DNA of 64,000 nucleotides, taken from Saksenaea vasiformis B4078 (taxonomy: Eukaryota > Mucoromycota > Mucoromycetes > Mucorales > Saksenaeaceae). A program made the position numbers and the translations under genes. Positions 10,438 through 21,890 of this stretch are shown piece after piece. Where the stretch lies: assembly GCA_000697055.1 (NCBI GenBank), contig JNDT01001937.1, positions 186,001 through 250,000 on the forward strand, read 5' to 3'. Under the pieces are notes generated by a model, which was given only the letters and a program-made list of their open reading frames with translations, was not told where the DNA came from and searched no databases. Positions within the stretch are counted from its first letter, which is position 1, and every line of letters starts with the position of its first letter.

Positions 10438-12077
10438 TTAGCTCTTGTAATACCTTGTTTCCATATAGGGGGGAACATTGTCCCAATACTGATTCGTTTC
10501 TTCATATTTTGTGGGATCGTTCGCTTCGCCGGACTGACTCAGTCTTCCTATCGTGTAGCGTGAAAAACTGGCGCGTTCTTGGTCTCCCATCATGGGCGGC
10601 AGATCGTTTCCTTCAGGCCACATGGCGTCATCAACGTCTTCGGATCGCCGCCTTTCATCGTGTTTCCGTCGCAACCACCACCATAAGGCAGCAGCAGCTA
10701 GTGACACAGCCACAACTAAGCCGATGATGATACCAACCAGACCTTTGACCCCTCCCATGTTTTCGAACGGTCGGTTTATCCCTGCAAAATCATATGTATA
10801 CTGCCAGGTGCCGAGGTCGAGAAGCTGGATATCAACCGCTTTGTTTGTTTTATTGGAGCCTGCGATCAACCATAACTGGTTATTGATCACTATCGCCGTG
10901 TGGTTAGATCGCTGAAGCGCTGTACCGGAAACGTTCGGGATAGACCAGGACCATGTAGACGTGTCTAAAAGGGCAACGTCGTTCAAACAGAAACTGCTTG
11001 TTGCATTGTATGCTTCTCCGCCAAAGACGGCAATTGTTTTCCCATCCGGAAGTAGAGTTGCAGTATGGTGTTCTCGGGGCTGCGGAGCCGGTCCTTTCGT
11101 CTCCATACTTTTCCACAATTCTGTCTAAAACCCTAAGTTTTATCTTCCTCTTTTTTTTTCCACACCTTTCCCTTATCCAGGACTCTCTTAAAAATTTATC
11201 TGGAAACGTACGTGTACGGGGGTCGTAAAGGACAACTTGGGACATGTTTGCTAGCGGAAAATTGGTGACCATGTCTGGCATAGAAATGTTCGTGATCTCC
11301 GTTCCACCAATGATCGCGAGTTGACCGTTTGTATCTCTTTTGATCAATATTAAATAATGGTAACCTTGAAAACTATACAAATAACTTTGTGAGATCGTCC
11401 TACCTTAATTGCGTCAACGTTGCATTGGCTCGCGGATTCCCAGAATATGGGCTAGCGGATGGTATCCAGCCGTTCAATGGGTCCCAGAAGGCCACGTCTG
11501 TATGCCATGTTGTATTCGGGTTTGATCCCGTCATCTGGTCTGTACTTCCACCTAGACAGATACGTAAACAAAAGAAATAACCATGCTGTTAAACACACCC
11601 CAAAAAACCACCTGGCCGCTCCCGGTGACATCGGCTGCGAAGTTTCGTCGAGCAGGAGGACTATTTTGAAAAGGTTGGTATGCCCATGCGTTGTTCTGCG
11701 GATTAAATTGACATATTGTCATTGTCGAATCATATGAACCGTTGGCGTAACTGGCGACTCCGAATACGTTTACAGTTTGCTGGACGTTGTTTACAAAAGG
11801 TACTGCAAAATGGAGAATAGGGCATTGGTTCGTATGTATCAACGACGAATGATCCGTTCTGCGCCCAATAGGAATCGAGTTTAATTCATAGGCTCTTCTT
11901 CTTATTTTATTTTATTTTTATGTTTACTTGCATTGGTGCTGATAAAGTATTGAATCCGTTACTCACATCGATTGATCTGAGTTGGTTGCCGACCTGCGAT
12001 GACCGTGCAAAAGAAAAAAGCCAAATCAAATTACTCTGTGAGAAATACACAGCTCGACCTCCAAGCGTATCGCCCAT
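10438..12077 (-). CDS. Kelch-repeat (galactose-oxidase-like beta-propeller) membrane protein
   Basis: Beta-propeller protein with a membrane-anchored tail, a class common in mucoralean fungi; the role is unknown (surface or scaffold proteins are typical). Exons from the 5' end: about 12030-12077, a short piece near 11975-12010, about 11600-11850, about 11405-11560, about 11220-11370, and 10438 to about 11135. Kelch motifs include FGGEAYNATS, PREHHTATLLPDGKTIAVFGG, HTAIVINNQLWLIAGSN, RRNFAADVTGSGQVVFWGG and WIPSASPYSGNPRANATLTQ. One strong transmembrane helix (GLVGIIIGLVVAVSLAAAALWWWL) is followed by RRKHDERRR and a cytoplasmic tail rich in acidic and Tyr residues. The model start (MGDTLGGRAVYF) has no clear signal peptide, which is odd for a type I protein, so an upstream exon may be missing. 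Intron phases in the middle were not all verified. Confidence 0.75.
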
Positions 12078-13337
12078 GATTGTATTATTTTAACTTGTAA
12101 ATGATTGAAAAAGAAAAGAAGAAGAAGAAGAAAGAGTTGTATGGAAGGCTGAGTTCGGGGAAAGGAAAAAGAAATAGGTTTACCGCTATCACTAGGCAAA
12201 CTTATAGTTTGACCAACTTTTTTTGGTACGTCCTAACACGGAAGCCATGCCAAAGAAAAAAGAAAGTCATGCGACACCGAAACCAGCGCTTTGGGTTATG
12301 GACAAGGCTGGTTGCTAGGAATACTGCCAACGTGATACTTCTTTGATAGAGTAAATAAAGGATCGCCAAGCAAAAAGAAAAGAAAAAAGAAGTGTGAAGA
12401 AAAGGAAAGGATCTCGAACACAAAAGACGCCCCTTGGCTGTGGTTTGTCGTACATGATACGATTACTACGCAGACAACTTAACGGTTCATCTATCTTAAA
12501 CGAGGAATTGTCGATCGTTTCTCGTGATACATAACTTCCTTTTTCTTTTTTAGAGAAACCAATTGACTTCCTGTGTTGCTCTGTGGCTTGCATGTAGATA
12601 GCTGGTGGCGTATGAGAGCGATCTACCTTTCGCATACTCCACATATCCCTTACCGCATCATACAAACAAGATCCTGAATGTGCAGATTAACATGTTATTT
12701 GTTTAAATGACACACGTTGCCTTTCATTTAGGTGTCAAACACAATAACACATTGAGTGCGTTGGCCAAGGAAAATGACATGCAGAAGGCAACAGAATTGC
12801 AACTCAGACAACTGTTTTATAGTACGTACGACCTTCTTCGTCATATACAAATATAGACCATGTCATTTGTCAGGACTAAGCCATACCAAGAAATATCATA
12901 CATGTTTGGTCGATAGGCTACTATGGCAATTTAGCTGCAACACACCGAAAATCGTGTCACAACGTTCAGCTCGATCTCTCTCTCTCTCTATATATATATA
13001 TTTGTTGATGTATAGACTACATGAAGGCGATTGTCGGTCTCGTCTAACACGTCTCTCCTGAACTGCATTCATGTCACTGTGCGGCCCACCTTATTACGAA
13101 AGAATCTATGTTTTCGTGCTATTCGTTATACGACATTATCGCACAGCGAATCTGAGCTTTAACTAACGCATGGTAACCTTTTTCGATATCATCATCGGTT
13201 AGTATCCAGATCCCATAATTGCAGGGCAAGGGAAGAAAACTTATATGTTCTATACTAATTCAGATAGAGCATTTGTAGCTCTGTTGACATGTTTATTTTG
13301 AATCATGGAGCAATATGAGTCGTCGTCGTTGTTGTTG
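12078..13337. other. Intergenic with purine-rich and simple-repeat DNA
   Basis: The region next to the kelch gene start is a GAA-rich tract (12108-12175; CT-rich on the coding strand), probably its promoter or 5' UTR. A CT run passes directly into a TA run at 12973-13003. Lysine-rich open frames are artefacts of purine-rich DNA. Confidence 0.5.
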
Positions 13338-16300
13338 TTATTGTTGGGATTGATACTCATCCAGCTAGACGCAAGCGTTAGGACAATCGAAAATTAACCA
13401 TTGACTACTTACCATCAATGTAAGGGTTTTACTTGAATTGACCAGCTGATCACGATAGATACCGACCAAACTTTCCGCCTTCTCGTAAAGAGTGCTTTTG
13501 AGAGAAATAACAATGAACTGGAATTCACTACTGCAGTGGTCACGGATGTAATTAGCAACCATAGCAACATTGGTATTATCCAGAGCAGCATCCACTTCAT
13601 CCAGAACAAAGAAAGGTGATGGTTGATAGCTGTAGTAGGGCGTTAGTACGTGTTAAATGACTTCCACGGATCTAACCTGTGAATCGCAAATAATAGAGCA
13701 AGCGCGGCGACACTCTTTTCACCACCCGATAATTTTTCCATGTCTCTAAATCTCTTCGTAGGTGGCATTGCGTGATATTTGATACCTTCCAGGTAAGGCT
13801 CTTCTGAATCTTCGAGAGTCAAATATGCAGTGCCGCCCAGTGGATATATTCTGCTTTTAGTCAAGTCTTTGTACACCTGGTCGATTCGTTCCGAGATGTG
13901 ATTGAATGCATCGTAAAACCGTTTGTATCTAACGCAACTATCTGAGTATTCCGTATCTTCATAAAGCTGAATTACCTCTTCTGCTTCACCAAGTTAAACT
14001 TCTCCTTTGCTTTCTTGGCTTCTTTTCGAGCAGCATTAAATGCATCCTCGTGATCCTTGGACTGCTGCTCGATTCCATCAAGACGCTCAATAGCCTTAAG
14101 GTTTGGCGCCATTTGATCAATCTCTTCGCCACGTTGTTTGATTTCTTCTTGGAATTCCCGTTCCAAACGGGCGCTTCCATCTGCTCTCTGCTCACTTCCT
14201 ATTCGCGCGAAATCGACTTCAACCACCCAGTCAGTGGATCTAATAGAACGTTGTGAAGGTTCGTCCAGGTCCATGGCGCTACTATCTTCATTCTATCTTG
14301 ATGCGTTAGCACGCCTCATTTCAAAGAGAAAAGCACCTACGGTATGACTATCTTCTACAAGGACATCATCCATGTTTCCTCGAATTAGTGGCAGCTCAAT
14401 ATCCTCCAATTTGCACTTTCGGAATATGCCGACTCGTTCAGCGTGCACCTTTTCAATTTCTGTTTCGAATTTGGCCATTTCCTTCAGGTAGTTTTCGACG
14501 TCTTTACCCTTTGCTTCCAGATCATGTCGTAGCTGATTGATTTCTTGTTGCTTTTCAGCTTCCTCTTTCTTTTGTTCTTCCAGATCATGATTAAATCGTT
14601 CGTATTCGGCTTTCATCTTCTGTATGTTTTCATCTAATGCCACTCTTTCGCTCTGAAGCTGGTTCAAGGCGGCAGTATCATTTGCAAAAGTGTGTTCTAA
14701 TTTCGCCAAACGCTCGCTCAGCTCTTTCTGCTGTTCTCTTTCGAATGAAAGTTGCGTCTCTAAGCGAGAGCGTTGCGCCGCAAACTGATTACGTTTCTCT
14801 GTTATCTCTTGTGATCGTCCAAACTGCTGTAGCTCGTATTCACGTATATTTTCAACGCCAATCTGTGCACAGAACTCGGCAAACACTTGATCTTCCACAA
14901 CAGCAATCATGCCTTTTGTTCGATTGATATCCGCATCAACATCGTCCAGTTTTGCTTTTGCCTAACAAGCGTTATCAGAAACGAAAGTATACATCTCCTC
15001 CGAACTCCTACTTCGCGATAGGCTTCTTCACCCTTTAATATCTCTTCCTGGATAAAGCGTGCTTCTTCCTCGATGCCGTCCAGCTTCCTTTTAGCTGTAG
15101 TCTGAAATAGAGATACATTCAGTGTTTTTAGGTTATGGTATGCTCCTTATCTTACGATTTCATCTTGCAAAACAGCGAGTTGACTTTCCATTCCAGCGCA
15201 ATCACTCTTTGCATTTTCTTCCGCACTTCCCATGCGCTTCAGCTTGCTAAGCTCATTCAATTCGGACAATAACTTATCGCGCGTACGAGTTAAGCCTTTG
15301 TAAAAAGCGGGAATTAATAGGACTTCTATTATAGGTTTGATCCTACCTTCGACATCTCTTTGACTCCATTTCTTAGGGCCCTGAGAGCCACGACCGCCAG
15401 TCATTAAACCACTGCGGTGAATCACGGTTCCGTCCAGAGTCACGGCTGCATTCGATTGTGTCAGATTTCTTTCGTTATATATCCAGCAAGATATACTTGC
15501 CTCTCACGTCTTCTTTCTTTTCGTAACAGATCTGCTTTGCAATTTTGAGATTATCACAAACCATAGCGTTACCACAAGCATATTGAACAACAGGCGCAAA
15601 TTGCTTTTCGTATGTAACAATGTCGAATGCCAAACGAGCTCCACGAGTGTAGTTACGGAATCGATCGTTGATAGCAGGCACACGTAAAGTGCTTAGCGGC
15701 AAGAAGGTCGCTGAACCAGCTCTCTGCTCACGCATGTACTAATTGGCCAAATGTAAACATTTTCGTTCAGGTAGTGCGATATGTGTATACCTGTATGCAA
15801 TCGATAGCAGTTTTTTGGTCTTCAACAACGATTGCATCCATATTTTTTCCAAGAACAATGGCCAAAGCATCTTCATATTTGCGCTGCGTTGGTCGACAAA
15901 GATCTGCCAATTTGCCGTGGACGCCTGAATTTTATGATTAACATACGGATTGCACAGTCTGATTAATATCTGTGTTACCCGGGAAGATTTGCTTCATCAT
16001 CGCCAAACTTTCTCTGAACTTCGCCTCCTTCTCGGACTCTCGTTGTTCCGTCTTGGCTTCCAGCAACTTGTTCAAGACCTCTTGCAGTTTTTCGTTCAGT
16101 TCGACCTCTTTTTGGCTAAGAAACAGATAAGGACGGTGTTAATGTATATAGCTTAGACGCCTTGAACTTACTGCACAGTTTTACGTTCTTGTTCAAGGGA
16201 AATTAGCTCTTGTCGACGGGACTGAAGTTGTGCTGTAATGGACTCAAACTCGGCTGTTAGTGCGGTACCATCTTCGGTCGTTTGGCGCTTATTTTCTGCC

Positions 16301-17972
16301 AACTGTGACAATCTCGATTTCAGTTCCTCCAACTTCGATTTTTTATGCTCAGCGTTTTCATATTCCAATCTTTGTTGTCGTAACAATGGTTGCAACTGCG
16401 CTTCCTCTTCGACGGAGCGGATGCTGACTTGTTGTTTGCTAGAAACGGCAGTAATATGTATTATGATCCAGTCGTGCAGATATAAATGAGGACGTACCAA
16501 GACTCGTACAATGACAACTGTTCAGACGTCAAAGCAGGTCCCTTTGCCGTTCCAGAAACGGGCAATGATGCTAATCTTAACGTTATGCATGGAAATAAAG
16601 GATACTGAAACCCATACCTTCGTAATTCTGCATAGCCACAGCTAATTTTTCCAGATCGCCTTCCATCGCTTTGACCACTTCAATCTAGATACAGTCAGTA
16701 GCCGTACCACTAATTAGGTATGCATTCTACCTGTTGGTCATGATCACGCTTCAGACGTTCACCGTTTTGCCTAGTTTGTGCCAATTTTTTTTCCAGATGC
16801 GCAATCTTTTCCACCATGCTAATTGACGAGGGGCGCTGCAGATGAGAGTGAGAAGACGATCATTTGGGATTATGCAATGGAAATCACATACCTGTTCCTC
16901 CAGATCCGTCTTGATTTTCTTAATTTGTAGCTCCTTCCGTGTCCGTTCACGATGGATAAGAGCATGCTCTCTTCGAGCTTCTTTGAATTTTTCTTCGAGG
17001 GTGTGCTATTCCGGGAAAGTTAGCACGGGAATGGAAAGAAAAGTGGGTGAGCGCTATCATACCTGATCGCCCGTTGCACCATTTGCTGCCATCCGCTTTC
17101 CATTTGCTTCATCCTCCAAAGCATGAGATTTTTGCTCAATATGATAAAGTTTCCACAGGAGGTACTGAATAATTAATTGTCGTCGTTCATCTACAAGCGT
17201 CTCAAACTTCTCCGCATCCGCCTTTTGCTCTTGATACGCCTTGATTTCAGCAGCTGTGTTTCTTTTTTTGTTGAATGCGTGAGCGCTTCTCTCGATAGCT
17301 CGGTCCTGCTCCAGCTTTAAGCGATCGTATTCCTCCTTAAATTCCCATGAACTATAAGAAATTGAGCAATTGCATCCTTCGGTAAATACACTCTTACCCA
17401 CTGATTTGCTCAATAAGCCGAGTAAGTTCTTTCGGGTCCTGACTTGCAACGTATTCCACATCGCCTTGGAAGACAAGAAAGTTCTTAGCCTTCACGAGAA
17501 TGTTTTCTTTCTCGAGCGCTTCGTTATACTGAGAATAAGGAACCTGTGAATCATTGATATAATATTCTGATTGACCGGTCTGGCGGGCAACACGCTTGAA
17601 CTTGATTTCATCCCCTTGGCTGGTTTCGTAAACAGCCATAACGTATGCACTGCGGAGCGATCGATTGTTGGCGCTGCTGGATGCGGGATGGTCGTCCGAT
17701 TGTTGCAACGCACTGGAACGGTAAATCATATCCTTTAGGTTCTGCGTTCGCAGGTGCGCCGAGTGAACGCCGAGAACAAAAGATATAGCATCCATCAAAT
17801 TGGATTTTCCTGTACAAAATGTGTTAGTAAGGATTCAGTAAGTAGGTCTATGAAGGTTTGTACCAGAGCCATTAGGACCGATGACACTAGTGAACTTGTG
17901 AAAAGGGCCAATGATTTGATGACCCTTGTACGACTTGAAGTTTTCCACTTCAATACGTATGAGTCTTCCCAT
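13338..17972 (-). CDS. smc1: SMC1, cohesin core ATPase subunit
   Basis: Structural-maintenance-of-chromosomes subunit that pairs with SMC3 to form the cohesin ring. The order is complete. The N-terminal head starts [19 protein letters not shown] with Walker A GPNGSGK split by an intron after GSG, followed by the Q-loop region [15 protein letters not shown]. Then come a long coiled coil, the hinge ([26 protein letters not shown], and [16 protein letters not shown] at its exit) and the second coil. The C-terminal head has signature [15 protein letters not shown], Walker [13 protein letters not shown] and the H-loop region [20 protein letters not shown]. About a dozen or more short introns interrupt it. 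The last one (GTAAGTAG...CTAG, 13366-13410) removes an apparent stop and adds a tail ending LDEYQSQQ with a stop at 13338-13340. The size and hinge wording favour SMC1 over other SMCs. Confidence 0.95.
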
Positions 17973-18046
17973 GGTTAGGTAAAGGTAGCGGAAACGGGGT
18001 TTCGTTGAGTATGCACAACGAAAAAGTGTGCCCTCTTTTTTTTGGG

Positions 18047-18077
18047 ACGCGTTTTCTGAGAACGCGATACACGCGCC
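18047..18077 (-). promoter_or_regulatory. MCB-like sites upstream of SMC1
   Basis: ACGCGT at 18047-18052, AACGCGA at 18061-18067 and ACGCGCC at 18071-18077 lie 75-105 bp upstream of the SMC1 start. ACGCGT is the MluI cell-cycle box bound by MBF (Mbp1/Swi6) in ascomycete yeasts, which drives G1/S genes including cohesin. Its use in this fungus is inferred. Confidence 0.35.
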
Positions 18078-18479
18078 CAGCTGCAGCATCGAAAATCGGA
18101 GTATCAAAAATCCTGGCTATCCAGGTCAAAAAAGCCAATAGCAAACGAGACGCCATAACATTCAGGCACGATAAATGTAATGGAAAAGAAGTACTTAGGT
18201 TGGTTCCAATGCTTTGATGTACGGCCGTCATATTATTTCTCAGGCGGTTGACAGACGCGACGCAATATTACTTATGGAGAATGAAGATTCATATCACCAA
18301 TGAAAACTGTACCATGATGAATGAAATGATCTTTATGATGTTGGATATCTTTTATTAACTTGTTATGTTAGTTGTAGAGGGGGTAACCGCAGCGATAAGG
18401 AACCAACAAAGTTCGGTCGCTACAAACAACCTAACCTCTACGGAAAGGAAACTTACACACATGACAAGTCTAGATATCC

Positions 18480-18680
18480 ATGCTATTATCCTTTGTCGTA
18501 CTCTTTGTCAGCTTTTCTTCTTGTTCATCTTTTGTTCATCCTTTTACTCATCCTCTTATTCCTCATCCTCTTCTTCCCATCTTCTCCTTTCTTATCCTTT
18601 TCTTACTCATTCCCTTCTTACTCATACACTTGTTCCTCTTCTTGTTCGTCTTGTTCGTCTTTTTCTTTTTGTTTCCCGGG
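18480..18680 (+). repeat. Pyrimidine-rich asymmetric tract
   Basis: About 200 bp of almost uninterrupted C/T on the plus strand with short imperfect ttcctctt/catcct units. Open frames rich in Ser, Phe and Leu in all three frames are by-products. It may be triplex-prone DNA or the promoter of an unseen transcript. Confidence 0.55.
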
Positions 18681-18739
18681 AAGAGGGGAAATCGCAACCC
18701 ATAACAGGTTCGACGCCTTCGTTGAAGCGAACGTAATGT

Positions 18740-19850
18740 GGTACTCCACTAAAACCCCTCTCCCGTTGTGCTCGTCATTCCATCCACCGGCATCATCCCG
18801 TCGCCATGACATGCCGATGCATCCGCCATGCATGCGTTGATCGTTTGCGAGATGCAACCTAGCTCTGGAATCCAACCGTCCATGCAGAGAGAGAATCGTA
18901 CACCAGCTGAACCAGATGGAAGCATCCAGTCCTGACAGACCAATGCTGTCAGGAACCGTGCCCGTCAGTTCCCGCTCCCCGGAACCGACGAATACATCGA
19001 CTTTAGACATTACTCTCTGGTGTCATGTAAACCAGTCGAACGAATGTTCTAACAAAAAGCGCATGTCGGCTATCAAACCGGAGTGACAGCTATACGGACA
19101 GATTCAGTACCAGGAATCAGCCGAATCCGTAGATCAGATCCACAGGACAATGCGTTAACTGACCTCTGAGGCTAAGGCACAGCTAAAAGGGAGGTATTTT
19201 AAAGAATCATCGCTGGGAACCTTCCATCCCCACAAGACCAAAGACCTGAGACGTGCGCAGGCTAACTCAATGAAGGGAACTCAAGGAAGAGACCCCAATG
19301 GAGAGAACTCAATGAAGAGTACTCAGAGGAGAAAGCCGGTTAGGCGAATGCCCCAAGAACAGTTACTCCGGACTGACTGTCCTCAGAACGCACGCTGCCA
19401 CGTAGTTTAAGGATATCTCCCTGAGAACATGGCCGGCCCGCGCGTGTTGGCCAACTCCATAAAGGTGAAAACCAGTCAGCTGAAGCTCCAATCCGGAAAC
19501 AAAAAAAAACCGGGAAGCCGATACCCGACCCAAAGGAGCCTGATCAATCCAATGGACACGCGAAATCCCATAATCATAATCGCCAAAGGACTGTGAAGGT
19601 TCACCCCGGGACAGGAATCCACTAATCCTAAGGCGATGCGCCAGATAACCTCTCTCGAAGTTACCTACCGGCCAGCTCCTCCTCTTTAGAGACCAATTCA
19701 GCCAGAAAGACTGGGGTCCTAAAGGGCGACTTTGGGCATTCGGCACCCATGGAGGACTGGCAGCGTATATATGGTGTAAAGTCACGGCCTTGGGTTTGCA
19801 TAGTCCTGAGTCTCTACAGAAAAAAACTTGACAAAGCACAGCGAGTTGTT
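18740..19850. other. GC-richer block of unknown origin, possible mobile-element relic
   Basis: Composition shifts here to clearly higher GC than the flanks. On the minus strand, open frames of 130 aa (18618-19010) and 158 aa (19363-19839) abut, but neither shows a motif that I recognise. Short direct repeats of the type gaactcaatgaag-gg occur at 19260-19330. It could be a solo LTR with a leader frame or another old insertion. I saw no paired repeat, primer-binding site or polymerase motif. Confidence 0.3.
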
Positions 19851-21890
19851 ATCTATTCGCCGTACCATGATCCAGCGCGTATGCAAGTGGTTAATAAAAA
19901 AGAAATAATAAACAAAGATAAGAAACATACGTTGAGGAAGAAGATCTATCGTGGAGACTCAGTAGACTATGCAAATTCCGACGCCAGAAGCGGAGGGAAA
20001 GGATGCATCGATGGCCCCTGCCTCGGAGTGGTAAACTATAATAGTTGAGTTACACCATGTGAAACAAACAGTACCTGATTTGATTCGGGCATTGACGCGA
20101 CCGCAACAAGTAATTAACATGTCAATGAATAGAAAGGATCAACTCAATATTACTTACTTAGACCAAGGTGGAAGCTTCAGGACCCGACCAGCAAGTGGTG
20201 ATTGTCCGTCTGAGAGGGCGTGCCAAATCCGATATGGGAGTTAATGAGAAAAGAATAAATGATCGATCGATTCATAAAGCATACCTTGTTCAAGCAAACA
20301 GAAATGCGTCGAAAACACAAGATATGCATGGTTACGGAAACTAAGCAACATACAAAAAAAAAAGGTTTTTCTTTTGGAACATGACTTACCGGGCTATTGC
20401 GCCGCAACAAGGAATAGGGAAATAAGGAAAGTAGTAATGAAGAAAAGCAGAATGAGATAAAAAATAAAGTAAAAAGAATAAGAGGAAAAAAAGAGAGAGA
20501 GAAGAAAGGAAGTATAAAAAAAAAAGAAGTATAAAAAGGAAAAGCTCTTTTGTCGGCATCATCAGCAAAGAGTGCCCAGCTCTTTCCAAAGTCTTATATG
20601 TCTGGCGAGGACAACATGAACGCATGAAGTTGATGTTGCCCTCCGACAGTAAACGCAACAAGAAGTATACAAAGGGAAAACTTACCAAAAGAAAGTATGA
20701 ACGAAAGAGGAAAAAATCACGAAAAAGGCCTTTTAAAAGTCTCTTGAAAAATCAACCCTAGCGCCTTGTGTCGCTCCTCAAGAAAACGCAGTGTTGCACC
20801 AAGGAAACAAGAATAGGTGGGTGTATTGAAGCGATGTATTTTACTGAGGAAAACTGGATTTATCCATCACCCTGGCGTTTTCTCGTATCTTTTTGACATG
20901 TTTAACGCGAGTGGATTACGCAGGCGTGCTCTCGAGCCGAAAGGAAACGCACATATAATTGAAAACCTTACACTTACGATAGACCTGTTTGAGCGCACTT
21001 CGTCTCTTTCATATCATGTTCGTGTTATAATAGAATCCTTTATCCAATACCCAAAACATGGTTTCAGGGCATGACGGATGTCTAGGAAAGATCGATCTTT
21101 CTTTATAAAAGTGATTTTATCCTTTAAAACTATCCTTTCACAACGTGTGAATTTAAGGGTATACTTTGATTCTATATTTGAGTGATCCTATCTTGGATAG
21201 GCAACCTGCGAAAGATTCGATGAGATTGGGGATCATGCTTTAGATGGTTCCTTTATGCACTCGCACTAAAAGATCACCGCGTTTTTCCTTGTTTTTCGCT
21301 TATGCTGATGTTGTCTGTCCAGCGTCAACTTGCAGATACTAGGAGGTAATCCATTCGGTTTACATCTTGACATTGAAAGATTGTTCCATTTGTCCATTCT
21401 GTTGGTCCAAGAACTTAGTCACACGTTGGTCTTTCAGGCTCATCCGGATATCTGTGAACCCAGCGTCTACAGGATGAGTGCCTATGAACCGAGTATCCAT
21501 AAAATAGTCCCTCAATCGCCTACAGATAGATATCATCACGTTCATCTATCTAATCCTAAATAGTCGATCCACGGATATTCAACGACTCGGTAATGTTTGC
21601 ATACCGCCAACAACTCAGGCTTTCTGGGGAGACTCCCTGTGCTCACTCTCATTGTTTCTGAGATGTCAAATGATGTTACAGATCACGGAAATATTTCTAT
21701 ACAAGTTCTTCATGAGAGATTGTGGTTCATCCAAATTCAATTGTGCTTTCATTATCTTCCTATGCTGTAGGAGCACAACCGCGCTCCTTTGTCAATGCAG
21801 TTCCAATTAATTGATTGTCAGTTGGTGGCTTGTGGACACGAAAATTCAAATGTCCTGCAAAGCCTTTCATCGTTGCCATCGATCAGAATC
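19851..21890. other. Intergenic, no supported gene
   Basis: AT-rich DNA with A/G-rich runs (20420-20545) and scattered short frames. Small minus-strand (21360-21545) and plus-strand (20817-21074) frames look protein-like in places but have no recognisable motif and no supporting exons. Confidence 0.4.

Noticed and set aside
12101..12423. Lysine-rich and Phe/Ser-rich frames beside the kelch gene
   Set aside because: They come from GAA-rich DNA in the probable promoter/5' UTR and have no domain or splice support.
13366..13410. Alternative SMC1 C-terminus ending in CPNACV
   Set aside because: The sequence after LTLM begins with a GTAAGTAG donor and has a CTAG acceptor 45 nt later; splicing gives a tail at the usual SMC1 position.
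18618..19010. 130-aa minus-strand frame as a retrotransposon gag
   Set aside because: No zinc knuckle, no paired LTR and no polymerase frame; part of it is simple pyrimidine-tract sequence.
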